A DNA stretch of 24,708 nucleotides from NCBI GenBank assembly GCA_964654825.1, contig CAZZKG010000056.1, forward strand, positions 1-24,708. The letters run 5' to 3'. Below are positions 6,999 to 16,022 of the stretch, piece by piece; position 1 is the stretch's first letter; every line of letters starts with the position of its first letter. Source of the stretch: CAZZKG01 sp964654825. Its GTDB lineage: Bacteria; Gemmatimonadota; CAZMKB01. Made by a program: the position numbers and the translations under genes. The notes under the pieces are model-generated. The model was not told where the DNA came from. It ran no database searches and saw only the letters and a list, made by a program, of their open reading frames with translations.

Positions 6999-8234
6999 TC
7001 AGTGATCTTCGGAAATGCTCTCGATATAAATCGGATCGGTCACCGGTACGACAGGAAAAAATCTCAGAGCGGCAGTATAAACGATGATAAAAATACCGGC
7101 GAAGGCCGCCGTCACACTGATCTCGGTGAGTCCGAACGGGATATCCGTACTGGAAGAGAGGGATGGGACGACAAGAAGAAACTTCTCGAGCCACATCCCG
7201 ATGAGTACCACCCACGAGAGGGCGAGAAGCCCTGTCCTGGTAGTTTTGAGTTTCCGGCTGATCATCGCGACGAAGGGAAGAAGAAACGCGACGATAAGAA
7301 CGGTCCACCCGAGCGGTGCCCACGGTGATTCTTTCGAACGCAGGATCACGAACGATGTTTCCTCGGGGAGGTTTCCGTACCAGATGACGAGAAACTGCGA
7401 CCAGAAAAAATCCCCGCCGATGATACAGATCCCGAACAGCAGTTTGCCGAGGTCGTGAAGGTGATGGGTACGGATCTGAAGAGCGGGCACACGATCCATG
7501 AGACAGACGGCTGCAGAAATCAGAAAAGCGAGCCCCATGTATATGTTACCCATGAAGAAATAGCCCCCGAACAGCGTACTGAACCACTCGGGATCGAGAG
7601 CCATGATGAAATCGATACCGATGACAGTCTGGATGACACAGAAGAGGACGATGACGATCGGCGCGAAGACTCTCACCACTGCCTGTTTCCTGGTCACCTC
7701 GCTCGCCGTACCTTCCCAGCCGGCGAGAAGAAACCGCTCCGCGGGTCCCTTCGATATCACACCTTCTGAGACGAGAGTGCCTATATCCGGTCTCAGAGAT
7801 ACGTACACGTAATAGAGAGTAACCGAGTAAAGGATGAGCAGCCCAAAGATATCCCGCACTGCGAGAAACGGCTGACTGAGCCAGATCCGTTCGATCTCAC
7901 CGGTGTTCCAGCCAAGGGTATCTGAACCGAAGATGATGAGGATCACAAAGAGAACGAATGAGATCGGCAGAAAAGCTGAAGCAGATTCGGCGATTCTCTT
8001 GAAAGGTCTTCCCCACCGGGTGTTGGTCATCTCGATGATTGCTGAGAACATGACCCCGCCCAGAGAGATGCCGGACCAGAAGAGAAGGTTGACGAGAAAG
8101 ATCGGCCAGAAACGCCCGGCACCCGAGGTGAAAACCAGAATCACCGACCCGAGGGTGCCGAGCCCGAACAGAATCCAGGCAACCGACCGGATCTCCCCGG
8201 GAGAGTAGAAGTAATCACTTCGTCTTTCATTCAC
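6999..8234 (-). CDS. actF: Alternative complex III subunit ActF (NrfD-like)
   Basis: Integral membrane protein of 411 aa with about ten hydrophobic helices, of the NrfD/PsrC fold, paralogous to ActC. It is the second large membrane subunit of the quinol-oxidising alternative complex III. The order actC-D-E-F downstream of actB identifies it. The GTG start at 8234 overlaps the actE stop by eight bases, with GGGAG upstream. It ends directly against the stop of the convergent gene at 6063-6998, leaving no room for an intergenic terminator. In related complexes ActF lacks the complete quinol-site residues of ActC; I did not test this residue by residue. Confidence 0.88.
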   Translation of the reverse strand: MNERRSDYFYSPGEIRSVAWILFGLGTLGSVILVFTSGAGRFWPIFLVNLLFWSGISLGGVMFSAIIEMTNTRWGRPFKRIAESASAFLPISFVLFVILIIFGSDTLGWNTGEIERIWLSQPFLAVRDIFGLLILYSVTLYYVYVSLRPDIGTLVSEGVISKGPAERFLLAGWEGTASEVTRKQAVVRVFAPIVIVLFCVIQTVIGIDFIMALDPEWFSTLFGGYFFMGNIYMGLAFLISAAVCLMDRVPALQIRTHHLHDLGKLLFGICIIGGDFFWSQFLVIWYGNLPEETSFVILRSKESPWAPLGWTVLIVAFLLPFVAMISRKLKTTRTGLLALSWVVLIGMWLEKFLLVVPSLSSSTDIPFGLTEISVTAAFAGIFIIVYTAALRFFPVVPVTDPIYIESISEDH

Positions 8235-8715
8235 CGTGCTGCATCTCCCGAATATAATTCACCACATCCCACATATCAGGATCACCCATAGACTCGGCGT
8301 ACGCAGGCATCACGGCGCCCCCGTACTTGATAACGTAAAAGAAATAACCGTCCGGGAGCCCTTTGTGATAATCCGACTTGATGTCCGGTGCCGGTATGAA
8401 CTTCATTGAAACGGGCCCCATACCGCCGGCATCTTCTCCATGACAGACTGCGCAGTATGTCGTGAAGAGTTTCTGTCCTCTCTGGATCGATGCCCTGTCC
8501 TGACCTACCGGGTTCGCCAGAGTGAGAGCTTCTTCTTTCGAACCGACACTGATACCTGCTCCACTGTGAGGCACACTTCCCCGGGGAGGAAGCCCGTAGC
8601 GCTCGTAAGGACCTTTGGACGGTTGTTTAGCCATGTCTTTACTCCATGGCCAAGCATGGAGAACACCTACCGATATGACGAAGAAAACAAGATACACAAG
8701 CCGTATTCTACTCAA
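8227..8715 (-). CDS. actE: Alternative complex III mono-haem cytochrome c subunit ActE
   Basis: Membrane-anchored class I cytochrome c, about 162 aa. It has an N-terminal hydrophobic anchor followed by a periplasmic domain with one haem site CAVCH and a likely distal Met ligand in GGAVMPAYAE. The ActE-type linker GLPPRGSVPHSG precedes the haem domain. It passes electrons from ActB/ActA to the acceptor. The start is TTG at 8715, preceded by GAGGTGG at good spacing and overlapping the actD stop by eight bases. GTG at 8733 is the alternative (168 aa) but has poor Shine-Dalgarno spacing. The stop overlaps the start of actF. Confidence 0.85.
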   Translation of the reverse strand: MSRIRLVYLVFFVISVGVLHAWPWSKDMAKQPSKGPYERYGLPPRGSVPHSGAGISVGSKEEALTLANPVGQDRASIQRGQKLFTTYCAVCHGEDAGGMGPVSMKFIPAPDIKSDYHKGLPDGYFFYVIKYGGAVMPAYAESMGDPDMWDVVNYIREMQHGE

Positions 8716-9217
8716 TGACCACCTCAACAGCACCGTGTTGTTTCATGTTCCCCGAAAGCGTATCCGATTCCTTCCGGGTACATGCCAGCGAGATCCCGAA
8801 AACATCCCGCGAGAAATCCTCGACGTAGCCGATGCGCTTTGACAAGCTCGGAAGCCTGCCGTTGAAAAGGAAACCCACAAACGTTGCCAGACCTCCGAAA
8901 AGTATGGTCAGCTCAAACATGATGATGATAAAGGGTGGTATGGAAATGATGGGTTTCCCTCCTGTAATTATGTCCATTCGCAGCGATGTAAGGATGGTGA
9001 GGGCTGCGCCGGCGAGAAACCCAATAATCGATCCCGCGAGTGTAAAGTAACGTACTCCGCTGGGACCGGCTGGTATAGCGTCTTCGATCTCATGCCTCGG
9101 TATGGGGGAGAAAGCGACGAGTTGCTTGTCGTAACCCTGCTCGTGAAAACTCCTGAGTGCCCGGATAAAGGCGTGAAAGTCGCTGAACCGGCCGGTGACT
9201 GTCACTTCTCCATTCAT
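8708..9217 (-). CDS. actD: Alternative complex III subunit ActD (DUF3341)
   Basis: 169-aa membrane subunit. A cytoplasmic N-terminal alpha/beta domain (MNGEVTVTGRFSDFHAFIRA, the pattern of DUF3341) is followed by two helices at about 67-89 and 101-126 and a short C-terminal tail. It is a structural subunit of alternative complex III with no cofactor motif. The ATG at 9217 overlaps the actC stop by four bases (ATGA), which fixes the start; longer in-frame extensions run into actC in another frame and are not real. Confidence 0.87.
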   Translation of the reverse strand: MNGEVTVTGRFSDFHAFIRALRSFHEQGYDKQLVAFSPIPRHEIEDAIPAGPSGVRYFTLAGSIIGFLAGAALTILTSLRMDIITGGKPIISIPPFIIIMFELTILFGGLATFVGFLFNGRLPSLSKRIGYVEDFSRDVFGISLACTRKESDTLSGNMKQHGAVEVVIE

Positions 9218-10545
9218 GCTTGTTTCTCTCTCTTCTTCCCGGTAACGGGGAGTATTTCCTTGATCTCTGTTATCGAGAGTGCCGGAAAAATCTTGATGAA
9301 TATCAAGAAAAACATGAAGAACCACCCGAAGCTGCCGACTGTTATCCCGATCTCGACGATGCTTGGGTGGTACGTGCCCCACGCGAAAGGCAGGAATTCG
9401 TGTGAGAGCGAACTCACAATGATCACCAGCCGCTCGAGATACATCCCCACGTTGATCAGAATACATATCGTGATCAGGCTGATGGTGCCCCGCCTGATCC
9501 TTTTTATGAGGAATAGAAGTGGAAGCAGTGTATTGAATATGAACATGAACCAGAAGAGAATGGCGTAATCTCCGAAGACGCGGTAATTGAATATAGCCTG
9601 TTCGAATGGATTTCCACTGTACCAAGCGACGAAGAATTCCGTGACGTAGGAGTATCCGACGATGAGACCGGTAAGTACGATTAGTTTCGCGAGATTCTCG
9701 AGGTGGTCGTTCGTAATATAGGAATCAAGTTTCATGTATTTTCGCATGGGGATGAGTATGGTGATCACCATCGCCAGTCCGGAGTGAATCGCACCTGCCA
9801 CGAAGTACGGTGCGAAAATGGTGCTGTGCCAGCCGGGAACGATTGACATGGCAAAATCCCAGGAAACGACGCTGTGGACCGAAACCACGAGAGGAGTGGC
9901 GAGGGCGGCGAAGAACATATAAGCGCTACGATGGTGACGCCACTGCAGGTCAGTCCCCTGCCAGCCGAAAGACAGGAACGAGTAGAACTTCTTTCGGATG
10001 CCGCTCAACTGGTCCCTCACGGCAGCCAGATCGGGCACGAGCCCCAGCAGCAGGAAGGTCACGCTGACAATCAGATACGTGCTGACAGCGAAGACGTCCC
10101 AGATCAGCGGCGATTGGAAGTTGGGCCAGAGCTGCATCGGACCCGGGTAAGGGAAGAGCCAGTAGAAGAACCAGGGCCTGCCCAGGTGAATGATCGGGAA
10201 GAGCCCTGCGGTCATGATGGCCACCACCGTCATGATCTCGGCACTCCGGTATATGGTGTTCCGCCATCTCGCCCGGAAGAGGAAGAGGATGGCCGAGATC
10301 AGGGTCCCCGAATGGGCTATCCCGACCCAGAAGACGAAATTGGTGATATAGAGCCCCCATTTGACCGGATGATTCATTCCGGCAACACCGATTCCCTCCT
10401 GTATCTGGTAGATCCATGAATATGCGCCGATGAGCACGAGTAGAATGGAGACACCGAGCAGGGCAAAATATTTCCTGCCTGGTTTGTCGAGGGTCCTTAT
10501 TACATCCTGGTTCACCCTGGCGTATGTGATATCCTTCAATGTCAT
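9214..10545 (-). CDS. actC: Alternative complex III quinol-oxidising subunit ActC (NrfD-like)
   Basis: 443-aa polytopic membrane protein of the NrfD/PsrC family, with about ten helices. It carries the quinol-oxidising site of the complex. The His-Asp pair associated with that site is visible: His120 in PIIHLGRPW and Asp150 in SPLIWDVF. Electrons go from here into the ActB iron-sulfur clusters. It starts 21 nt after the actB stop. The ATG at 10545 has only a weak Shine-Dalgarno site, so coupling to actB translation is likely. It overlaps actD by four bases. Confidence 0.9.
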   Translation of the reverse strand: MTLKDITYARVNQDVIRTLDKPGRKYFALLGVSILLVLIGAYSWIYQIQEGIGVAGMNHPVKWGLYITNFVFWVGIAHSGTLISAILFLFRARWRNTIYRSAEIMTVVAIMTAGLFPIIHLGRPWFFYWLFPYPGPMQLWPNFQSPLIWDVFAVSTYLIVSVTFLLLGLVPDLAAVRDQLSGIRKKFYSFLSFGWQGTDLQWRHHRSAYMFFAALATPLVVSVHSVVSWDFAMSIVPGWHSTIFAPYFVAGAIHSGLAMVITILIPMRKYMKLDSYITNDHLENLAKLIVLTGLIVGYSYVTEFFVAWYSGNPFEQAIFNYRVFGDYAILFWFMFIFNTLLPLLFLIKRIRRGTISLITICILINVGMYLERLVIIVSSLSHEFLPFAWGTYHPSIVEIGITVGSFGWFFMFFLIFIKIFPALSITEIKEILPVTGKKREKQA

Positions 10546-10566
10546 CCCGGGTATCTTTTCTTTTCC

Positions 10567-13452
10567 TTACGTATGATGATGATCCACTGGTTTCCCACGT
10601 GTCTTTGCCAGATAGTGGATAGCCGGTTTTGTGTTCAGAACTTCGAAAACACCGTAACTCCTCTTTTTGTGAGAGAGCTTCGACACGCGGCTTTCCGGGT
10701 CCTTGATGTTTCCAAAAACGATGGCCCCGGTCGGGCAGGTCTGGGCACACGCAGTTACAACTTCACCATCGGCGATGAGTCTCTCCTCATCCTTCGCCCT
10801 GTCCAGCCCCTCACGGATCCTCTGAACGCAGAAGGTACACTTCTCCATGACGCCTTTTTCTCTCACTGAGATGTCCGGATTCAGCTGCCACGTGAGAGGA
10901 TCGGGGACCAGGTAGGTAAACCAGTTGAACCGTCTCGCCTTGTAAGGACAGTTGTTGGCACAGTACCTCGTCCCGACGCACCGATTATAGATCTGGGCGT
11001 TGAGCCCCTGCGGGTTGTGGTATGTCGCATGGACCGGACAGACGGGCTCGCAGGGGGCATAGTCGCAGTGCTGACACATCATGGGGATATAGTTCACCCG
11101 CCGGTTCTCATCGAGATATTTCTCCACCCTCAGCCATGACATTTCCCGCCCTTTTGCGACCTGGGTCTTCCCGACAACGGAGATGTTGTTCTCGGCATAA
11201 CATGCCACTACACAGGCACCGCAGCCGGTGCAGAGATCGAGGTCGACTGCCATAGCCCAACGGTATTCGGGGTGTGGATGCGGGGGATACATATCCTTCT
11301 GTTTCCCGTGCCCTTTTGAATTCAGGATACCCCGATCCTGGTCGTATATACCTCCCTGAACCGAAACAAGCTTCTGAACTCGCCCGGTCGGTGTGATGCT
11401 CACGGAGATGGGTGAGATAATAAGCGCCCCGGAGTATTGTTCAGGCGCTGCCGGTAGCAGGGTTTGCACCCTCCGGCCGACCCCACTGGCGTATCTCCCG
11501 TATTGTTCGTGTCCCTGGCCGAACGGAACACCGACGACCCCATGACCCACGCCATCAGAGAGAGTAACGGGGAGCTCTACACTGCCGAAAGAATTGGAAA
11601 TCCTGACGATACTGCCGTCCTCGATCCCCATCTTCCCGGCATCTTCCCTGTCGATCTCGGCCCAGTTGTCCCACACAAGCTGCGTGAGCGGATCAGGGGT
11701 TTCCTGCAGCCACGGCTTGTTTGCCCCCCTCCCGTCGAAGTGATAGAGAGAAGGATAAAGGACCAGATGGTAGCGTTCATCTCCTTCCTCTTTGAACACA
11801 CCATCGTCGGAATAAACGGGCAGGTCTTCTTCGATGGAGGCGGACAGCATCACCGGGTGCTCCTCTTTCCCCGCGAAAACACCTCCCTGGCGCAGCACCT
11901 CGTCCCAGAACTCATCCAGCCCTCCCGAAGTGACGCAGTCGGCGTACGCACTACCCCACTCTTCCTTGATAAAAGACGGAAAATCATGAGTTTTAATCGC
12001 CCGGGAGGTCAGAAGATCGAGAGAAAGGATAAGGTCTCCGAGACCTTTCGTGTCGTAAAGAGGATTCATGACCGGCTGGAGGACCGATCGTCCATTCACC
12101 CCCCCCCAGTCATCCCAGCGCTCGAGAAAGTGACTCCCCGGTAAGACGATGTCGGAGAGAAAGGTGGTCTCATCACCGTGATCATTGTGAGAGACGAGTG
12201 TTTTCACTCTCTCGAGAGCCCCGGTGAAACCGAGAGAGTCAGGCAGAAGGAATGCCGGATTGATACCGCTGACGAGCAGGAGATCGACCTTCCCCTCATC
12301 CATATCTCGGGTGAGTCCGACCAGATCTCTGTACCCGGAAGCCGATTCGTTGTCATTTTCGACATATATGATCGTTCTCCCGATGTAGCCGCAGGCATAG
12401 TTGAGCAGAAGAACGGCAACATCGAGGAAGCTGGCGTTACTTCCCCCCGTGATATCCCCACCCGTCAGAGCAACCGCCGGTCTCGCACCGGCGAAATCAC
12501 GCGCAACCTGGTGGATTTTCTGCACGGTCAGGCCGGTGACAGCCGAAAGTGAATCCGGAGTGTACGGCCGGGAGATTTTTTTAAGTCTACGGGCATCATT
12601 GCTGCTGAGTCTGCCATGCCAGCCTCGCCCCATGATCACGTTGAGGAGAGTGAGAGCGAACAGGGCTTCCGTGCCGGGATGGATCCGGAGCCACTCATCG
12701 GCACTGGCTCCAGTGAGTGACAACCGTGGTTCCGCCTGGACGAGCTTTCCCACGCCCTTCGAACGGAACCCGGCGTAATCTCGCGCCTGCAGAACAGGAG
12801 AACCCCATGTTCCGAGAAAATCAGATCCGAACGACAGGATGTACTCTGCTTCTGCTAACATGTATACAGGCAGATGTGGATACCCGAAAACAATCCGCCC
12901 CGCTGCCCTCAACGACTCATTCTGGAAAGGGTCATACGAGATCCATCTCACCTTGTCGACCGACTCGAGCCATGTCTCGAGAAGACCCGTCGTGCTCGGG
13001 CCCTGTCGACCGGTGAGCAGGACGACATCACCGCTGCGGTTCGTATCCTGTATTATGCTTGCGATCCGGCCCATCGCGTCATCCCATGAAACCGCCTGCT
13101 CGTTGTTTTCAGCCCGCGCGAGAGGCTGCCTGAGCCTGTCGGGACTGTAGAGTCCCTGCAGGGATGCCTGCCCTCTGGCACAGAGCGCCCCACGGCTTAC
13201 CGGATGATCGGGAAGCCCCTCGACCTTCACGGCTCTCCCCTCCCTCGTTCTGGCAAGCATTCCACATCCGGCATTACACTCCCGGCACGTTGTACTGTAC
13301 CATACAGGAATACCCGGTATGATATCCTCCGGTGGTATCACGAAGGGGATAAGTCTCTCAACCGGCCCCCGCTCGCAGGCACCGGTGGCGGCGAGTGCGC
13401 CTGTTGCACCGACCAGTTTGAGAAACTGTCTCCTGTTCATCTCATAACTCAA
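10567..13452 (-). CDS. actB: Alternative complex III subunit ActB (MopB-like plus ferredoxin domains)
   Basis: 961-aa exported iron-sulfur subunit. A Tat signal (MNRRQFLKLVGATGALAATG) is at the N-terminus. Residues from about 45 to 700 resemble the molybdopterin oxidoreductase fold. The C-terminal part from about 735 has four cysteine groups of the DmsB/NrfC type: CTGCGACVVAC, CQHCDYAPCEPVCP, CVGTRYCANNCP, and CTFC with CAQTCP. These match the three 4Fe-4S plus one 3Fe-4S cluster set known for ActB. Unusually, the N-terminal half keeps a full motif Cys56-x2-Cys59-x3-Cys63-x27-Cys91, so an additional cluster may bind there. The start is TTG at 13452 (GGAG at 9-nt spacing) or ATG at 13440, which is the Tat-signal Met. 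It lies 24 nt after actA. Confidence 0.92.
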   Translation of the reverse strand: MSYEMNRRQFLKLVGATGALAATGACERGPVERLIPFVIPPEDIIPGIPVWYSTTCRECNAGCGMLARTREGRAVKVEGLPDHPVSRGALCARGQASLQGLYSPDRLRQPLARAENNEQAVSWDDAMGRIASIIQDTNRSGDVVLLTGRQGPSTTGLLETWLESVDKVRWISYDPFQNESLRAAGRIVFGYPHLPVYMLAEAEYILSFGSDFLGTWGSPVLQARDYAGFRSKGVGKLVQAEPRLSLTGASADEWLRIHPGTEALFALTLLNVIMGRGWHGRLSSNDARRLKKISRPYTPDSLSAVTGLTVQKIHQVARDFAGARPAVALTGGDITGGSNASFLDVAVLLLNYACGYIGRTIIYVENDNESASGYRDLVGLTRDMDEGKVDLLLVSGINPAFLLPDSLGFTGALERVKTLVSHNDHGDETTFLSDIVLPGSHFLERWDDWGGVNGRSVLQPVMNPLYDTKGLGDLILSLDLLTSRAIKTHDFPSFIKEEWGSAYADCVTSGGLDEFWDEVLRQGGVFAGKEEHPVMLSASIEEDLPVYSDDGVFKEEGDERYHLVLYPSLYHFDGRGANKPWLQETPDPLTQLVWDNWAEIDREDAGKMGIEDGSIVRISNSFGSVELPVTLSDGVGHGVVGVPFGQGHEQYGRYASGVGRRVQTLLPAAPEQYSGALIISPISVSITPTGRVQKLVSVQGGIYDQDRGILNSKGHGKQKDMYPPHPHPEYRWAMAVDLDLCTGCGACVVACYAENNISVVGKTQVAKGREMSWLRVEKYLDENRRVNYIPMMCQHCDYAPCEPVCPVHATYHNPQGLNAQIYNRCVGTRYCANNCPYKARRFNWFTYLVPDPLTWQLNPDISVREKGVMEKCTFCVQRIREGLDRAKDEERLIADGEVVTACAQTCPTGAIVFGNIKDPESRVSKLSHKKRSYGVFEVLNTKPAIHYLAKTRGKPVDHHHT

Positions 13453-13476
13453 TCGTTTCTGCTCCTTTTACTTTCG

Positions 13477-13971
13477 CTACTTGTGGCAGATGAGGCAATC
13501 CACACCGGCACCATTCTCCCGGTGACAGTCGAGGCACCACCCCATACTGAAACTCCGGACAGAATACACCCGGTCCATCTGCTCCACATTTCCGTGGCAC
13601 TCGGAACAGTCCACACCCTTTACCACATGTCGTTTGTGAGAAAAATAGACGTAATCCGGGACATTATACACACGGATCCATTCCACCGGTTTTCCATCCT
13701 GGAAGAGAGATGTAAGCTCCTGTACCCCTGGCTTGTCATTGGCTGTGATCTTGTGGCATCCCATACACCGGGAAACCGATGGAATACCAGCGACCGTGGA
13801 TCTCCTTGCATAGGCATGACAGTAGAGGCAGGGAATGCTGTTTTCACCGGCATGAATTCGATGATTGAACTCGATAGGTTGCACGGGTGCCTCTCCGGCG
13901 CCCGAGCTCGAACACTGCAGACAAAAAAAGAGCGGTGCGGCAGACATTAATATCAGAACGAGTCGGTTCAT
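13477..13971 (-). CDS. actA: Alternative complex III pentahaem cytochrome c subunit ActA
   Basis: 164-aa periplasmic multihaem cytochrome, first gene of the act operon. Five CxxCH sites are present: CLYCH (48-52), CMGCH (69-73), CSECH (122-126), CLDCH (146-150) and CLICH (159-163), the number expected for ActA. The N-terminus is a short hydrophobic signal/anchor ending near FFCLQCSSS. Cys20 could be lipidated, although the lipobox is imperfect. Extra His residues (FNHRIH, FSHKRH) are likely distal haem ligands. It accepts electrons from ActB and delivers them to a soluble carrier or oxidase. The ATG at 13971 has GAGG upstream. Confidence 0.92.
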   Translation of the reverse strand: MNRLVLILMSAAPLFFCLQCSSSGAGEAPVQPIEFNHRIHAGENSIPCLYCHAYARRSTVAGIPSVSRCMGCHKITANDKPGVQELTSLFQDGKPVEWIRVYNVPDYVYFSHKRHVVKGVDCSECHGNVEQMDRVYSVRSFSMGWCLDCHRENGAGVDCLICHK

Positions 13972-14005
13972 TTTTTATCGCTATATCCTCGGGAAATTTG
14001 CAGAA

Positions 14006-14034
14006 ATAATAGGGACGGAAGGACTCTTTGTCAA
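14006..14034 (-). promoter_or_regulatory. Sigma-70 promoter of the act operon
   Basis: On the - strand: TTGACA (14034-14029), a 17-bp spacer, then TATTAT (14011-14006). The predicted start is near 13999, about 28 nt before the actA ATG. It is a close match to the housekeeping consensus, which argues for strong, largely constitutive expression of the respiratory operon. Confidence 0.75.
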
Positions 14035-14053
14035 CAGGAAAACAGAGGTGTGA

Positions 14054-15088
14054 CTATTTGAAGAAACCCTGGGTCTGATACCACGCCGCGGTTCTGGCAA
14101 GGCCGGACTCGAGGTCTACCTTCGGAGCGTACCCGAGCATCCGTTTCGCCTTCTGTATGTCGAACGCCCTGTCTTTCATAAAAAACTCCACTCTGCGGCG
14201 GTAGACAGGTGGTTCGATACCAAACGGCCTGCAGAGGATCTCGCAGAGGGCCCCCGCGATCCAGAGGGGCCAGACGGGGTATCTGAGGCGGGAGACTCTG
14301 ACACCGAGGACCTCGGCAATCGCACCCACCAGCTCACTCAGGGTTGTATATCGCTCACCACCGAGAGTAAAGATTTCACCTTCAATCCCGGGAACCGTTC
14401 CGGCGAGGAGGATCCCATCCACGAGATCGTCGATGTAGGTCAAGTGATACAGCACCTTGCCGCTTCCGAACATTTTGAACTTCCCGTTTTTGATGTACCG
14501 GAAAAGTTTCAGGAAGCGAGTGTCCCCGGGGCCGTAGATACCGACAGGCCTGAAAACGACACCGGGGAGGCCTTCCTCGAAGTAACTGAGGGCAGCTTTC
14601 TCTCCCTCTAGCTTCGACCGCTGGTAATGGTCGCCCGGATTGTACGGGTGTTCTTCGGTGGCCGGGGGATTTTTGATCTCACCCTGCACCCCGACGGTGC
14701 TGCAGTGGATGAAGCGCCTGACACCCACTTTTTTAGCGGATTCGAGGAGGTTTCGCGTACCCTGGACGTTGACGGCCTCGAAAGCGTCCCCTGACACTCC
14801 CTCCTGACGGTACAGTGCGGCGATGTGGTAGATGGTGTTCGTCCCCTCAACAGCCTTCTCGACCGAGATCGGATCGGTGAGATCACCCCGAACGATCTGT
14901 GCCCCCTTCGTCTCGAACACAACGACCTCCCGCTCGGGCCTCACGAGTAACCTTACTTCCAACCCCATGTCCAGCAGCCGTCTCGCCAGATGGCCTCCTG
15001 TGAACCCTGTCGCACCCGTTACGAGCACCTTCCCCTGGTTCACATCTTCAGGAACAAAATCCGGACTGCCGGCTTCTCTTGCCCCCAT
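14054..15088 (-). CDS. Extended SDR, NAD-dependent epimerase/dehydratase or reductase
   Basis: 344-aa Rossmann-fold oxidoreductase. The nucleotide-binding motif is Gly25-ATG-FTG-Gly32, after a short N-terminal extension of about 19 residues. The catalytic pair is Tyr155-x3-Lys159 in HYQRSKLEGE, with Ser130/Thr131 upstream. Similarity is to UDP-sugar epimerases, dihydroflavonol reductase-like proteins and hopanoid-associated sugar epimerases; I cannot choose the substrate. The ATG at 15088 has GAGGTG at close spacing. Only 3 nt separate it from the upstream methyltransferase stop, so the two enzymes probably act in one pathway on a sugar or lipid-linked substrate (inference). Confidence 0.85.
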   Translation of the reverse strand: MGAREAGSPDFVPEDVNQGKVLVTGATGFTGGHLARRLLDMGLEVRLLVRPEREVVVFETKGAQIVRGDLTDPISVEKAVEGTNTIYHIAALYRQEGVSGDAFEAVNVQGTRNLLESAKKVGVRRFIHCSTVGVQGEIKNPPATEEHPYNPGDHYQRSKLEGEKAALSYFEEGLPGVVFRPVGIYGPGDTRFLKLFRYIKNGKFKMFGSGKVLYHLTYIDDLVDGILLAGTVPGIEGEIFTLGGERYTTLSELVGAIAEVLGVRVSRLRYPVWPLWIAGALCEILCRPFGIEPPVYRRRVEFFMKDRAFDIQKAKRMLGYAPKVDLESGLARTAAWYQTQGFFK

Positions 15089-15091
15089 GAA

Positions 15092-15895
15092 TCACCTCTG
15101 TTTTTTTACGAAAGCCATCAGGTGCCAGCCCAGCGGCCTCACCAGCGCTCTTGGTATCAGGTTGAATGCGGGGACAAAAAAGGCATTGAAAAAGAGACCT
15201 TTTTTGCCACCGTGGAGTCTCGATCTCACCGGAAACCTCTCCGGGATGATTTTCGAATTACAGAATGGAGCAAGCAGTTGCTCGAATTCTGCTTTTGTAT
15301 AGATCCTGAGGACGGGTGCGTCCTCATGTTCGAGATTCGTGCCCATCACCCTGGAGAGGAAATAGAGCCACGAAATCTTGTTGTACACCATGAATATCCC
15401 CTGCCCCCCTTCCTTCAGGACCCGGTAACACTCCCTCACCATCCGGGCAGGGTCGGGAGCATACTGGAGGACACCATGGCAATATACGACATCGAAGGAA
15501 CCGTCGGCAAATTCCATATTCTCGCCATCCATTTCGATAACGTTCCCTTCCAACCCCTCGAGCTCGAGGTACTTCGTTGCAAGATCGACAGCCTGCCGGG
15601 AAAAATCGATCCCGGTCACGTCGGCCCCTCCCTTCGCGAAACGGACCAGGTCGATCCCTATCCCACAGCCGACCTCGAGTACTTTCTTTCCTGAGCAGGC
15701 TTGAAAATCCACCAGGTGCGGAAGATAACGAAGCTTGTCATACCGGTATTCATCGAGATCTCTGAAAAACTCGATACTCCCGGGCGGGTGATTCGTCATT
15801 TCGAGATCATGGATTCTCTCGTTCCAGTAGGTGCGTACTTTTTTAGTGAGGCCTGCCGGGGGTCCGGAGTTGACGGTTTCGGCGGTTTTTTCCAT
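15092..15895 (-). CDS. Class I SAM-dependent methyltransferase (UbiE-like)
   Basis: 267-aa methyltransferase. Motif I VLEVGCGIG (72-80) binds SAM. The acidic residue after the second strand is in GIDFS, and a later motif reads DGSFDVVYCHGVLQY. The first 60 residues form an N-terminal extension with YWNERIHD, and the C-terminal region after about 175 is rich in aromatic and basic residues, possibly binding a lipid or membrane. The ATG at 15895 has GGAG 9 nt upstream. It forms a two-gene unit with the SDR enzyme downstream. The substrate is unknown. Confidence 0.85.
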   Translation of the reverse strand: MEKTAETVNSGPPAGLTKKVRTYWNERIHDLEMTNHPPGSIEFFRDLDEYRYDKLRYLPHLVDFQACSGKKVLEVGCGIGIDLVRFAKGGADVTGIDFSRQAVDLATKYLELEGLEGNVIEMDGENMEFADGSFDVVYCHGVLQYAPDPARMVRECYRVLKEGGQGIFMVYNKISWLYFLSRVMGTNLEHEDAPVLRIYTKAEFEQLLAPFCNSKIIPERFPVRSRLHGGKKGLFFNAFFVPAFNLIPRALVRPLGWHLMAFVKKQR

Positions 15896-15965
15896 CAATA
15901 CGAACTCCAGTCATGATTATCGGGCTAAGAGCTTTGCGATTAATCAGATACAAAGTCAGTAACAG

Positions 15966-15994
15966 AATATACACTGCAATCTCTATTCCATCAA
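15966..15994 (-). promoter_or_regulatory. Sigma-70 promoter of the methyltransferase-SDR pair
   Basis: On the - strand: TTGATG (15994-15989), a 17-bp spacer, then TATATT (15971-15966). The predicted start is near 15959, giving a leader of about 64 nt. Confidence 0.6.
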
Positions 15995-16022
15995 TCCCGG
16001 CAGTATTTTTTCTTCCTGATCC

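Noticed and set aside
9950..10750. - strand frame across the actB/actC junction
   Set aside because: It is out of frame with both respiratory genes, very rich in charged residues and Gly/Pro, and spans their junction.
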